From NCBI GenBank assembly GCA_022579005.1, contig MU401468.1:88925-152924 (forward strand): a stretch of DNA of 64,000 nt, given 5' to 3'. Both the position numbers and the translations under genes were made by a program. The notes beneath the pieces were generated by a model, which was not told the origin of the DNA, ran no database searches, and worked only from the letters and a program-made list of their open reading frames with translations. This DNA is from Poronia punctata (Eukaryota > Ascomycota > Sordariomycetes > Xylariales > Xylariaceae). Positions 23,137 to 35,960 of the stretch are shown here, piece by piece (position 1 is the stretch's first letter; each line of letters begins with the position of its first letter).

Positions 23137-26100
23137 TGTACTATGATTTGATGGAGTGTGAGTTTTTTCTGGCTGTAGGATAAAGGATAAAGGATAAAGC
23201 GGGTGGTTGAACTTGTATGTATAGGATGGTGGGACGGGGTTTTGACACTTTTTAGGGCTTGACTGCTATGATCCCTGTGTATGAGGTACGCGTGTAAAAG
23301 GCTTGTTATGCGAACTTTTCCTACCTTTCTCTGATTGATTATGAGGAGCACTACAATAGACAGACAGTTTAGGACGGAAAAGAAATAAGATGATTTTTTT
23401 TTTATCGTGCTTTTGTTCCAAGTACCATGTTCTGCGGCTTTTTGGCAGAGTCATCTTTTTTTTTCATTAGAGTTCTTTTCTCTATAAAAGTTGAGAAACA
23501 CCTACACTGGCGAATAGCAAGTCCCCTCTTGCAATCAACGACAACCTCTCCGAGGCGATAGTCTGAGCTTAAAAGTCTAGGTATATGCTTCTCGGTCGAT
23601 TCGGGGATACCTAGGTTATGCGGGACGTTCCCTACGACCGCACGCTAGAATACCTACAAGAAAGGGTTGTAGCTGGGACGCGCTCGGGATTCCGTCACAT
23701 CCCTGATCCGATCTCTTAGCTCGTGGTATACAAACCCAACCTGCCGCCATGATCATAGCTCACTTTCAACACCTGGTTACGAATTTCCCATCGTGTCTTA
23801 CCATGAGGATAGGGTCATTTATCTATCTACCTTATCTACCGTACCCCCCCCCCCCCCCCGAAATAGGTAGCCGATCGGTATCCGGTTAAGCTTCAAACCT
23901 TACCGGATATACGAGAGCTTAAACACTACCGTACGGTAAGCCCCCCGTACGCAATGAATAGCATACACACACGCACGCGCACGCGCGCATTTAACAGTGT
24001 AGATATGACCAGAGGTCCCTCATCTTGGAAAAAGGCTGGAATCTGTCTGTACCGGGGAAGCAGAGATGTACAAAAAGAAAAAGAAAAAACTTACTTACAG
24101 CGGAATCATGTGTATTCTGGATCCTGGACTAGACACAGGTATATGCGCTGTGCTAGCATGTTGGGAAGCAAAAGCAAGTAAAGCTAGCACGGAGGATAGG
24201 GCTGTTATCCTATCTACATAAGATATCCCCGAAACATGGCTCCGATGAGGGGGTTCGTTTGTGTTTTATATCTCCGACTTTTATGTTTTTTTTCAGGTGA
24301 TACATATTTTCTTGCTTGTTAATAATAGGGGATCTCTGGTTATCTGCACGGTTGTTAAAGGTGTGTATGTGTGTGTTTAAGAATCCGGGTTCCTCTCTTC
24401 GGATGCGGGCGGGGGTGGGTGGGGGGGAAGCCCGGGGGCTCCTCGGCACCGGGAGGTCGCCGGAGTAGATTGACATCACAGGCTTCATACATACATGTAC
24501 CTACCTATGAAAATAAACCGCGGACGATTCTTGGGGATTCAACCACTTTAAGCATAAGTCTTCCATGCTCCTATGGGGAAAGTGCGAATGTCAGGTCGAA
24601 ATAGCGAAGCTTTATTTAAAGATCCAGGAGGGAGGAATTGAGCGGGATATGTATGCACGACACTGTGGAATTTATAAGTACTTAGTACCTATGCTATACC
24701 TAACAGCAGTGGTGTAGGGGGAGGAACGGATCTAGCTATTTGATAGGGTCTGTTATATTCAGGGTACTGTATCCCTCTATAACTTCTACATACCTACCAC
24801 AATAATCACCACATTTTAACCCATATCAGTTGGGAACAATAAAATATACTTTATCCCTCATCACTCGTTTATTGGCCGGAAGTAGGTAAACAAGGAAAAC
24901 CTTATCGTAGACTCCAGCCGGCTCTACGCCGGATTGATCCATGTTTCCATGTCCTACTTGCTAAGAGGTAGCAGTATTATACGGACTCTTAAAGAATCTA
25001 CGGATCACCTTGTTACATTTAGGTTTTGGAAAACTACCGTGCAAGAAGCAGATTTCCTTCGTCCCATGACGCCACATAGAAGACCCTACCGTTCGCAAAC
25101 ATAAGTTAAACAGAACTAACTTCCAAAAACAAAGGCGGGGGGGGAGAAACTTACGAGGAATTACCTACAGTGACGTCCCAGCAACCGAAGAAATTCATCA
25201 GCCCTCGTTCCAAGAAGCTCTGAATGAAGCCGAGCTTATGTATGATACGAGGCCTGAATACTATTTGCAGGTGCCGCATGACGCCATTTTCGGGTGAGTT
25301 TTCTTTTCTTCTTCTTTTGCTATCTGGATAGATAGGTAGATAGGTAGAGTGAGCGGATAGGATGGACAATCAGATGCCCACGGACACGGATACGACCCAG
25401 TGCTACTCTCAATCCCAGTGCTAGTCTCGGGCGGAGGAGGAAGAAGAAGAAGAAGAAGAAGAAGAAGACAAGAACCAAAAGAAAAGATGAGCAGGGTATG
25501 GCAGAGTCTGACAAGAAAAAAGAATTAAGACGACGGAAAATGGTTATAAACGTAAGTCCGCCATTGATACCACTTATTACCTACTAGACTAATACTTGTC
25601 TTCTTTCCCAGCGCTTCCTTCGCTTTGTTTTTTTTTTTTTTTTTTTTTTTTGAAATTTGCTCCATCAGGGAAAATAAGTCTTTCATGACCACATTCTCTC
25701 CCTTTTTATTTATTTCGCGTATGGTCGTTGAACTTTTCCCTTTTAATTTCATACTATATAATAATCACCTACCTTGATTTAATTCCTCCTTCAAAACAAC
25801 CTAATTACCTTACCTACTTCATCGATAGAAAATCTGGCGATATCAAAGCAAAAGGTCGGTATTGGAATGAAGGATCAAAGGGAGAGACGAGACGAGACGA
25901 CGAGACGAGATCTCTTGGCACTTCCTGCCCTATGGTGTTGTTCGCTCTGTTTTATTGGTGGATACGTTAGCCACAGCACTCGCCCGCACCCAACACACTG
26001 GCGTTTACATATTAATGAGCTGAGATGGATAAAACTTAAAAAGGGACTGGGGGGTTGGTTAGCGTCGGGTTCGAAAAGTTCCGGCCCACTCCGAGTCCGA

Positions 26101-26699
26101 GCCACTTTGCTGGGACAAGAGATGGTATGTGAGGTTGGTCAGCGATCGGTCGGCATTCATGGGGGTTTCAGGTAACAAGTCCGAGAATTTCGTGTTTTAA
26201 TCTCGTTTATGGCAATCCAACATCAATTAAACAAATGACATTCCCTACATCTACTCGTAACTGTTTTTTAATCACCGTGTATTCGTTTCCATAATACTCT
26301 GGGTATCAATCGTGGATTTTATCATCAAGATTATTTCTGAACAGTGAGAGGATCCATTTTTGGTGTGCTTGGTCCTGCGAGGACTTCAGCTGCTTAGCTG
26401 TTCTTGGTTAAGGCAAGTGTTATTTTTAGCCACTCTATCGCAAACAGTCCAGTCCTTATGGATAAATCTGCTTACAATTATAAGGCCTGAAAATTGGATA
26501 GGAATCTAGGAATCTAGGTGCCGAGTACGCGCGAGTACGCGCTTGTCCTAGGCTAGGGCTTGAATATACCTACGTGTGTATATAATAATCACTGGATGCC
26601 ACAATCCCTCATAGATGCTGACATATGTACTTACTTTTATCTTTAGATCTTTATAAGCCTGTGGTGTCTACACGACACACCGGTTTTAAAGCGTCAAAA
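23137..26699. other. Gene-free interval of 3.6 kb
   Basis: Only short overlapping frames are present. Simple sequence includes a C-run at about 23,844-23,860, an alternating CGCACG tract at about 23,970-23,990, a GAA array at about 25,439-25,468 and a T-run at about 25,627-25,650. One TACTCGTA is at 26252. I see no domain resemblance and no clean splice structure. Confidence 0.55.
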
Positions 26700-28629
26700 A
26701 TGGCGTTGAACGCGACGCTTTCTTTAGCTTTGAGAGCGGTTGGGACCATCATCGCCATTTTAATAACCCGTTTTCTCTATCGGGGTTATCAGCAACGATC
26801 CAGAGTACGGGCGTTAAAGGCACAGGGACTCGTGAGTGACTGCAAAGAGACCATTGATTGCATTATGCAACTCACTTGTAAAAGAAACATGGCTGACATG
26901 TTGCCATCAGCCTATATTACCACATTCCTGGCTATGGGGACACTTGCATATCCTCGGTGATTGGCGGGCCGAAAGTCCTCAAGACGCCAACATCTATGAT
27001 TTTCACTTATGGCTGATCAGAAACACCAAGAGGTATTTCCCCGGTCTCGACCACCCGCCACCTCTCGTATACTTGGACATATGGCCTGTCGAATCACCCT
27101 CTTTCGCACTGGCATTTGATCCCGCTCTCGCGGCCCAGTTCGCAAACACGCCTAGCATGACCAAATCAGCCGCCGTCAAGGACTTCCTTGAACCGCTCAC
27201 GGATGGCGTGGACATCGTATCCAATGAAGGGGCCGAGTGGAAGACGTGGAGGTCCAGGTTCAACCCCGGATTCAGCCAGCGGAATCTGATAGCCATGCTC
27301 CCGGAGCTAATCGACGAGGTTTCTATTTTCGCCTCGCAGATCGAAGCCAACGCCGGAAAAGATGGCAAGTGGGGTTCCGTCTTCAAATTTGAAGAGAAGA
27401 CGACGAATCTTACCTTTGACGTCATCTGCATGGCAGCCCTGTGAGTGAAAAGATATATCTTACTAACTGGACTGACTGACTGACTGATTGTCCATAGTGG
27501 TATGCGCCTCAACGAGCAACAGCGAGCCGAGGCTAGCCCGCTGAAGAAGGCGTTCATGGGACTAATCCAAGTCTGTAACTCGGGGGCCAATGCCGCCCGG
27601 GCCCTACCCCTCGGCCGCATGCCCTGGCACAAGGCCGCGGCGCGACGCAACAACGCTGCTGTGAGAGAGGTCCTGCTACCGCTGATACAGAAGAAGCTTC
27701 AAGAGGCCGACTCGAACAGCTCCAACTCGAATGTCAAGACCATCGTAGACCTGGCTATCAAATACGTAGATCAAGACGACCCCAACGCGACGAGGGAGAA
27801 GCCCAACGCAGAATTCGTCGACAGGCTAATTTCCAACCTCAAAGCTTTCCTCTTCGCCGGCCACGACACCACGGCGACGACCATCTGCTTCATGATGAAG
27901 CACCTACAGGATAACCCGGAATCTCTAGCCAAGCTACGCGCCGAGCACGACGCCGTCTTGGGGCCCGACCCGGACAAGGCGGCCGACATGCTCAAGGAAT
28001 CCCCTCACCTGCTATACTCGCTACAATATACCCTCGCCGTGGTCAAAGAGACGCTACGGCTCAACCCACTCGCGGCCACCATGCGCCAGCCCGATAATGG
28101 TCACGCGCTGTTGGATCGAGACTCGACCACGCGCTGGCCCGTCGACGGCTGGGTCCTATGGCTATCGGCACCCGGCGTAGCCCGACATCCCGACTACTGG
28201 CCTAGACCCAACGAATTCCTGCCCGAGCGCTGGATCGTGCCCGAGGGCCACCCTCTGCACTTCCCCGCGGCCGCCTGTGCGTGGGCGCCCTTCTCCGTCG
28301 GCCCGAGGAATTGCATCGGTATGGAACTCGCGCTCATCGAGCTGCGTATCGTCTCTGTTCTTCTCGCCCGACGCTTCGATGTCGAGGAAGCTTGGGATGA
28401 GTGGGATAAGAAAGGGTAAGTCTTCCTCGGTCCATTGCACTTCCCTTAACAAAACAAAACACAAAAAAAGGGGAGGGAACGCTAATCTTGTAGAAACAGG
28501 GGCCCGACAGACAAACCTGTTACTAATAACAACGGTGAGCGTCTCTATTGGATCGGAGACGGCACAGTCCATCCCAAGGACGGTATGCCGGTCCATGCGA
28601 GGTTGCGGAAGCATTCGCCGGTCGTATAA
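26700..28629 (+). CDS. Cytochrome P450 monooxygenase
   Basis: Four exons (26700-26831, 26911-27440, 27498-28415, 28494-28629) encode 571 residues. An N-terminal hydrophobic anchor (about residues 8-28) is followed by the proline-rich hinge PILPHSWLWGH at the first exon junction. The I-helix oxygen-binding motif AGHDTT is at 341-346, the K-helix ETLR at 405-408, the PERW block at 463-466 and the heme loop FSVGPRNCIG at 486-495 with Cys493 as the iron ligand. All signature residues are present, so the enzyme should be active: an ER-bound haem monooxygenase using a P450 reductase. The last exon adds a tail ending RKHSPVV. Introns carry GTGAGT or GTAAGT donors and fit the frame exactly. The substrate is unknown. 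No polyketide or peptide synthetase is nearby, so cluster membership is not supported. Confidence 0.92.
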
Positions 28630-30730
28630 TTTGTGTATCTAGTTTACTCTGCTCACGTGGCCATTGTATTCGTACGTGTCTAAACAAACTTAATATATTA
28701 TGGGAATCGAGCCGAGTTAAATATGCTACGCACAACCTTTGCAATTGAAGGCAGCATTGTGTAAAATTATCCACTTTGACTTGATCAAATTTGGAAATAA
28801 GCAATCACGTCCAACAAGGGACGGAGGTAGGGAAGGAAGGAAGGAAGGAAGCAACACCTTCGAGGTCATGAGACCAGCCATCCAACTTCCACCCTCACAT
28901 TTATACCGCATGTACAACTATGTCATTACCCGTAGAAAGATACGAGCTACATATTGGATATAGAGGCACCTGTAATTACCTAAAGGATTAAATATACACT
29001 ACCGGAAGACGAAACCGCTTTGCCTTTCCCCAGTACCTACACATACACGTGAACATCGTATTCTCTGCCGTGCCACTTTTTTAGTGTTTGTTAAAACGTC
29101 CTGCAAACACCAAACACACACAACCTCACACTAGTTCCCCAGATCTTGTTCCTTTGTCAAATCTAATCAAGGAGGTATAAGTAGGTAACGTGACCATCTT
29201 GACATGCATGACCCCTGACAAAAAACCTATTAATGCAACGCCACAAGACCTAGACTAGCAAATAAATAATGTTGAGTCTAGACTCCGCGCCGTCTCTTGC
29301 GCCATTTTGACCGCTAATTTCGCGGAGACGTCCGGGCAGTAAACTTTTTTTTCCTTTTTTAAAAATGGGATTGCTTGCGAGGGACAGGCTAAAGTTCGTT
29401 TCTGTCTTCAAATGAAGGGTGAGTTTTTTGGTTTCTAGGTGTATTATTACTCGGGCCTCATCTTGGCTATGGTATGCGGAGCTAACCTGAGGTATCCTCA
29501 AACACGGGGTTAAACGCGGCCATTAATATCTGTTTGTTTATGTCAATTTCTAGTTTACCTCGTGACTCGCCAGGTAGGTTTTAGCTTGGTATCACAGCTC
29601 CCGCCTTAAACATTAATATTTCTTGCAAGCCAAAACTAATTGGCGTTCCTGACTGACTGGGCCGACGGGAATACCTCCTAGCGTACTCGTTAATGCAATT
29701 CTCGCTTCTCGGGATGTCACCTGTCCAGACAAAAACTTCCAGAACCTTGACAAATAATCCATCCCCTGAATTGTTTTCAACCCTCGGCAGTCCCAATTCT
29801 GCTCAGCACACAATACGAGTAATTTGTTAGAGGTACCAAAGTACTCTCTGAGCTCACCTTGCGCGTCAACAGTGCAAGGAATGCGGTGTAGAGTTTTATG
29901 TTTTCGATAGTCAGGTTCCTGCCCCTTCTAGAAAGAGATACATGAGATAAAGACGTATTAATGGGCCAAGACCCATCTCTTTTACCAAGATTCCAAGTTT
30001 TATTCATATTTTCTATGGTTCGGTTCCCCGCCTACTTGCATTTGTTAATGGGCATCATCTCAATTTCTAGCAGGAAAATACAAGCAAAAAGTGTTAGCCG
30101 CGTGGTTTGCCACTGGCACTGCAGGGACTTACCTACAGTGGAGTCGAGATCTACTTACTCATAGGTAAAGAGTGGGGCTCATTAGTTAAATAAAGTAATT
30201 TCTGAAGCAGATTCTTTTTCCCGGCCGTGATGACTTGTCAAACAAAAAAATCAGCCCTGTCAAGGGTCCTTGTCACCCCTCCAAGGGTGTCCCGATCTTC
30301 GGTACCTTACCTCCTTTTTCATTGTGTGAATAGCATCCGACAATGACTACGAGTACAAACATCAGCAAACATACCTACTTTAATTACAAGTACCTACCTG
30401 CTTAGCGCTGGTAGGTAGGTAGGTAGGTAGCGGGAGCTAGAATGGATACCTACTTTGCCCTAGACTAGAGAATAGTCTATGTTTCATAAAGAATAAATAT
30501 ATCATCTGAAACTATTCGCACTTACTCAGGTCACAAACAAACAAAAGTCAAGATAGTATCTATCTAACCTTTAGAGACGATATCACTAACCACGTACTCG
30601 TAATCTCGAGTCCTTCATTATTGTTTCTTTACGACGGTAATATTCCAGCTAACCTACATTGTTGGTTCGGAATCGAATCACACGCTACCTATTACACGGC
30701 CCAAAGGCTTACAAGAAAAGCCTTGAAAAT
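28630..30730. other. Gene-free interval
   Basis: Short open frames only. It contains a GGAA tract at about 28,831-28,850, three copies of the TACTCGTA/TACGAGTA 8-mer (29814, 30348, 30595) and a GGTA array at about 30,409-30,430. The last ~100 bp is presumably leader of the kinase gene. Confidence 0.55.
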
Positions 30731-32033
30731 ATGCGCGCCGTCGCACCATCATTGGGCGCGCTTCGTCAAATCACCAGGGGAGGAGCTGGAATTGGCAAAA
30801 GAAGCATCCATCAAAGTACAGTCCGAAATGCGACCCCCATCGAGCAACAACAACAACACTCCTACGTCCTTCCCCCGGAACTGATCGAACCGGGCGTCAT
30901 ATTACGAGGCCATTCGGGAAGAGAATATACGATTCAGAATGTTCTGCAGGATAGACAGAATCGTCAGGTGTATCTCGCCAGGTTCGTTCGTTCGCACCTT
31001 TTCCTTTTTCATTCTGTCCCGATTAACCCAATGAACTTAAAGTACTAACAAACTTGGTTACCTACGAGTATAGAGCCGACAAGAAAATGTTCGTATTGAA
31101 AAGTCTCTTCGAGAAAGACTACCAATACTCTCTCCCCTTGCAACTCCGCTTCGCGCAATCCCCTTATCTCCGCGCCTTGCGGGACACCGTTCCCGAACAA
31201 AACATGTTTGTGAACGAATATCTCACCGACCATTTACTCAACTTCGCCTTCAAAGACGGCGTCTCCCTCGCGACGCAGAAGCGGATCTTAAGGGATACCC
31301 TTCGGGGATTGGCGACATTACACGGACAAAACATAGCCCATCTGGACGTCAAGGCTAATAACATCATGATCGATTACCACGAAACAACAAATGGCGAAGG
31401 AGAGACAATCGTCGTGGTCGACCGCGTCCAGTTATCCGATCTCGAAGACTCGACACATATCCCGCCCGGCCAGGCATTAAGTGGTATACAAGTCGGGAAT
31501 CAGCTGTGGAGGAGTCCGGAGGCGCATGTTCGGGGTGCGGTGGGGAAGGCTTCGGATATTTTCTCCTTGGCGATTGTTGTATGTTTTTCCCCGGGCCTCC
31601 CTCCCTTTTCCCTTTTCCTCTTTTCCTCTTTTCCTCTTTCCCGATTCTAAAGCTAACATGATATAAAAAGTTCATATTCCTCCGTCTCCGCAACGTAATC
31701 TTCCTCGAACCATCCACCACCTCTTCCACCTCGTCATCTCTCGACCCGACAACATCCATCCTCACACGGCAAATCTCCTATTTCGCCGACTGGCCCTCCT
31801 TTGACGGATTCGTCTCCTCCTATCTCGGCCCTTCACATCCCTGGTCTACCGATCTGCGGAAGATGGCGGATACCTTTGGCCAAGACAATCCACGCAGACC
31901 GTTTTCCCTCTGGAAGAGTGATTTGCTGGATGCGGAATTCAAGGATTTGGTCGGGCGGATGACGAAATTCGATCCGAGGGAACGGATTACCGCCGAGGAG
32001 GCTTTGGGACATCCCTGGTTTGCTGATGTTTGA
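30731..32033 (+). CDS. Divergent serine/threonine protein kinase-like protein
   Basis: Exons 30731-30981, 31074-31578 and 31671-32033 give 372 residues. I start at the ATG at 30731 (MRAVAPSLG); the frame is open further upstream but without ATG. The N-terminus is basic, lacks acidic residues and contains GKRSIHQST, resembling a mitochondrial presequence. The kinase domain follows: the ATP-binding lysine in FVLKSL (about K93), catalytic loop HLDVKANN (His173, Asp175, Lys177, Asn180), a DLE triad at 206-208 where DFG is usual, and RSPEA at 230-234 for APE. The ending is HPWF. The DFG-to-DLE change leaves the Mg-binding Asp but not Phe-Gly, so activity is plausible but atypical. HLDVKANN kinases of this kind occur in fungi without a named function. 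Intron 1 has a weak donor (GTTCGT) but a good TACTAAC branch. Confidence 0.85.
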
Positions 32034-32939
32034 GGCTGTTTTCTTTTCTTTCCCTTTTCCGGGGGCTTCTTCTTTTTTTCTCTTTTTTTGTTGTTGAGCG
32101 TGGGCGTTTTAAGGGACGGACACGGGGTTAAAAACGTAAAAAATAGAGGCAAAAAGGCAGGCGTTTAGAGGAAGCAAGGGAAAGGGGGAAAGAATAAAAT
32201 GGAGGAAAGAAAAGGATAGGGGTGACTAATTATTATACCTGGAATAGGTATATCGGATAGACCTCTCTACTGGTCTCTGATAGAATAGACTTAGACATAG
32301 ATAGATAGATACGTACAAGCATAACGTCAACTGAATTGCCCCTGTGGGTGGTTTGGTTTGACGGCTTCTAATATGAACCGCTTTTACAGCAACAGCATTC
32401 TTTTGGCTTGTCCCTAGTCGTCTTTCCGAGTTTGGGGGGTTTGGGGGTTTGGAGGTTAGAACCATAATAGGTTCGTTGATACCTGTTGGCAGCCGTGTCA
32501 AAACAATATTCACGTACAGCACATCACGAGAATGGTGGGCGTCTTGTGTTTCAAAATTATTGGGGTCGGTAGGTTGTTCGGGGGTACTCAAGGGATATGA
32601 TATTAATGGTACTTTACATCTTCTTCCCTCACAAAACTTATGAGTAGTAGATATAATAAGTCTGCGTGAGCTGGGAGAGTGAACCGACAGTCATGAAGGG
32701 CGAATCCATAGACTCAAACGTAGAACTTCTTGGTTGTGGCAAGCTCGTAATAAGGTCACTTTCACATATGTGGCAAGAAACAAACCAGGCAATGGGACGA
32801 TGGAATATATTTGCGATACATGTGAGGTATTGAGTGCTCCGCAGAACCGATGGGAATCAGATACGCTGCCAGAACTACCTATTCATTTATCCATTATGAT
32901 AAAACTCTCCCCATAATTAGATATGACCGCTATCGTTCT
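32034..32939. other. Tail-to-tail intergenic region between kinase and Sld2 genes
   Basis: The two genes converge here. I see no gene; pyrimidine tracts follow the kinase stop at about 32,038-32,090. Nothing else structured is apparent. Confidence 0.5.
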
Positions 32940-34459
32940 TCATCTCCGCCTACGGAAGCGGCTACCGAACCCAGGTCCGCCCTTGGTTCCAGTATTTCTC
33001 AGCTTCAGCCGCTTAAAGTTGGCGTGAGCTAGCTCGTTGACTTTCCTGGCCGCCTTCTTTACTTTGCCCTCTTTCTCCACAGCCTTCACCTTCTTGTCCT
33101 TGCTTGCTGATTTATCCACCGTCTTGCTCTGCTTCTTGGTGGGGGCTTCGTCGTCTTCCTCTGCGTCTTCCGCATCCGACGCTGCAAAATCGGAGCCCGA
33201 ATCAACCTCTGCCATATCTTCAACGGGTTTATTCGGGTCAAACTGGGTTTCGGGGATAACCTCGTCATCTCCATCGCCTCCCTCCCCGTCATCCTGTTTA
33301 TCCGGCCGTTTGGCTCTCGTAGGCTTCATGTTCACTCGCCTAGTGGTTCTCTTCTGACCCTTCTTCTTATACACTCTTAGTGGCTGGCCGTCGCGTCCCT
33401 TGCCCTCCTCTGTAGGACTGTCGTAGAGACCCTCGTCGTCGAATCCGCCAAGAAGCTGATTCGTCTGACTATCCGGTTCCAAAATGTCCTGTGCCACCTT
33501 CTGCTGCCGAGCTGCGGGTTTTGCGGCACAAGTCTCGCCTTCAGCTTCCTCCTCCTCCATTTCACGCAAGGCTTCCAGCTCGTCGTCAAGCTTCTCCTCT
33601 TCTAGCTTTCGTAGACTCGCAACCACGCTACTGAGGCTACGGCCTAGGGGTTTCCTGGGCAGTCTTACGGGCTCGGGCGACTTGTAGCAGCCATCCTCAT
33701 CCACGGGGGGAAGCGGTGCCCTCCTTAAAAAGGCGGGCGTCGACAGATGCAGTTTCGATACGGAACTGGGCGTCCTCGCTCCTAGTGGATTGTCGCCATC
33801 CTTTCGTCCCCTGGGCGTCATGAAGGCGTTGAGTGTGTTTCGTTTAGAAGGTGTCATTGGGGACCTGCCGAAGTCAAGTCTAGCGGGCGGCTCTTTGCTA
33901 GGAGTGGCTTGGATATTTGTGCCTGCCATAGCCCCGTTCGGTGGCGCATTTTCTGTGTTCTCTTCGAGAAGATCGAACAGCCCCAATATTTTGCCGTTCT
34001 TTTGGGGTGTTGGGCCTATGGAAGTGGGCAGCGCGGGGCTGAAGAGTGTTCGAGAAGAGGGTGTTTGGTAAATGCCGTGTGCTTCATAATCTATCGTGCG
34101 AACTTTGGAGGGCGTTTGCATCGGTCTGTGGCGTTTCGATGGTGTTATTGATGCAGCCTCGTCGGCGCTGCGTTTACGCATCGTGGATGGTGCAGGTAGC
34201 TTTCCGGCAAGGATATCTCGGACCTCGTTGTATTTCTTATATTTTGAAGCTGACGTGGATAATGTTAGGGGTCCAAGAGGGAGAACGGTTTAAAGAGCTG
34301 CGGCGAAGGGTACTTACCTATGCTCGGGTTCTGCTTTATATCATGACGGCCTGGCTTTTTACCGCTGTTGCGACCTGCCCAGTCCGCTTCGAACTGTTTC
34401 AATTCGGCACGCAATTGAGTTGATTTGGCCTCATACTTTTGTCTAGTTGCTTCGTCCAT
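32940..34459 (-). CDS. sld2: DNA replication regulator Sld2 (Drc1)
   Basis: Two exons on the - strand: 34459-34318 and 34249-32940, 483 residues. The intron has GTAAGT and CTAAC signals. The N-terminus has the Sld2 pattern: a charged helix with LRAELKQFEADWA, then GKKPGRHDIKQNPSI running into KYKKYNEVRDILAGKLP across the junction. The middle contains about a dozen Ser/Thr-Pro sites (TPSK, SPMTPSKR, TPRGRK, SPEP), candidate CDK targets. The end is basic, with VNELAHANFKRLKLR and a terminal FGSRFRRRR. In yeast, CDK-phosphorylated Sld2 binds Dpb11 to help load GINS and start replication; the same role is inferred. The protein should be nuclear. Its 5' side faces the RIP-degraded LINE fragment about 350 bp away. 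Confidence 0.88.
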
Positions 34460-34799
34460 CTTTGTATAAAACCTTGTCTGGAAGCTGATGGAAGAGTTGA
34501 TAACCAGGATATAGGGTGTATTAAGGTTTAAACATACAGATATCAAATATGTGACCGTGATCGGGGCTTATACTGTGTATGCTCAAAAGTCAAGTTGGAA
34601 TAAATGGAAGCGTTCCTATTTACGTACCTACGACAAGACGCGCTACTATAACGCGTCTTGTTCTTGTGGCTGCCCCGCGACATAATAGAGTCGCTCTAAC
34701 CCTATGCGGTAAATTGCTACTTTGTGTACCAAAGGGACGCTAGCCCGAGTAATTTGTCCATTGCTTACCTAACCTACCAATCCCCTATTGGACAAGGAA

Positions 34800-35650
34800 G
34801 AGGTCTTTAACGCAGAATGCATAGGGGCACTAAGGGCCTTTACCTAGGCACTTAAAGAACATCCTAAGAAAAGATAGACGTACTATATATGCTTAGATAA
34901 CACGGCGGCCTTTATAGGTCTTTTTAATAGACACCTATATAGCTTAGGATATTGTTTTGCAAAGTTTAAAAGGCTAGCAAGAAAAGTAAAGAACTAAATA
35001 TACCTATACTAGTCCTTAAGATATAAAAGCATTTTAAAAAATAAAAAAGTAAACAAATATATAAGTAATAAGTTTAAAAAGCAAATTTTATAGTAGTACC
35101 TTATATATAAAAATAAACCTTTACACTTATAAGTGCTTAGAAAAGCTAAAAACAAAGCAAAGAAAGTAGTAGTAAACTAGTAAACACTATATTAACTAAA
35201 TTTTTATAAATAATAAAACTTACTTTTTAAAATAAAAGTTAAAAAGCTTTTAAAACTAAAATTGCTAAAACTAGCACTAGCTTTTTTTTTAAAAATATTT
35301 AGGTTATAGTAATTTTGCTATATATTATAAGCGTTTTAGCTATAAAAAAAAGTTAATAATATTATATATATATAAAAAAGAAATAAATTAGCTATATAAT
35401 TTTAAATATAAATACTAAAAAAAAGCACTTAAAAAAAGCCTTTTTTTTAAAAAAAAAAAAAGCACTGCTAAGCAGTAAAGCTAAAATAGCATAGTTATAG
35501 TTTTAAAAAAATAAATACTTATACTACCTTTTAAATAAAATATAAAATAGCGCAATTTTTTCTTTTATTAGCAACTAGTTATAAAAGCTTTTTTTTTAAC
35601 TATCTTTTTTAACATAAACCTAAAAAGAGGTTATGTAAGGTAGTAAAGGG
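34800..35650 (+). pseudogene. RIP-degraded LINE fragment with RNase H remnant
   Basis: A second AT-rich, stop-riddled block. On the + strand from about 34,885, ignoring stops, it reads LDNTAA followed by a GL segment, then a basic linker and a decayed G-x-L-x-N-x-K-x-x-K pattern. This matches the RNase H domain at the 3' end of fungal LINE ORF2 (D-N-T-A-A, then GHxxIxGNExAD). Only about 0.8 kb is present, so it is a truncated copy. Sequence up to about 34,870 and after about 35,640 regains normal composition. I found no target duplication. Confidence 0.6.
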
Positions 35651-35729
35651 CAGCTGGCTGCTAAGGCACTTGTAGCCACAGTTGCGCCATTATAGTTAGC
35701 CTAGACCTACCTAAGATAAACGTTAAAAT

Positions 35730-35755
35730 TCTACTACTACTACTACTACTACTAC
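35730..35755. repeat. CTA trinucleotide microsatellite
   Basis: About eight perfect CTA/TAC units just upstream of the RING-finger gene promoter region. Confidence 0.9.
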
Positions 35756-35960
35756 CAATCCCCCATTTTCTCCCAGCTGCCAATTTGCTCCTTGGCTCGG
35801 CCCCCAACAGTCCTTGCCACCTGCAATCCAATTAAATACTTCGTGATGAGTTGACGATCTTGACGTTGGTGGTAGGGATACAGCTTCTCGCGTACGTTAC
35901 TACATCTTATAAAATCAAAGGCTTATAACCGAAGTCCGGTTGTTCTATCTCCATTACTCT

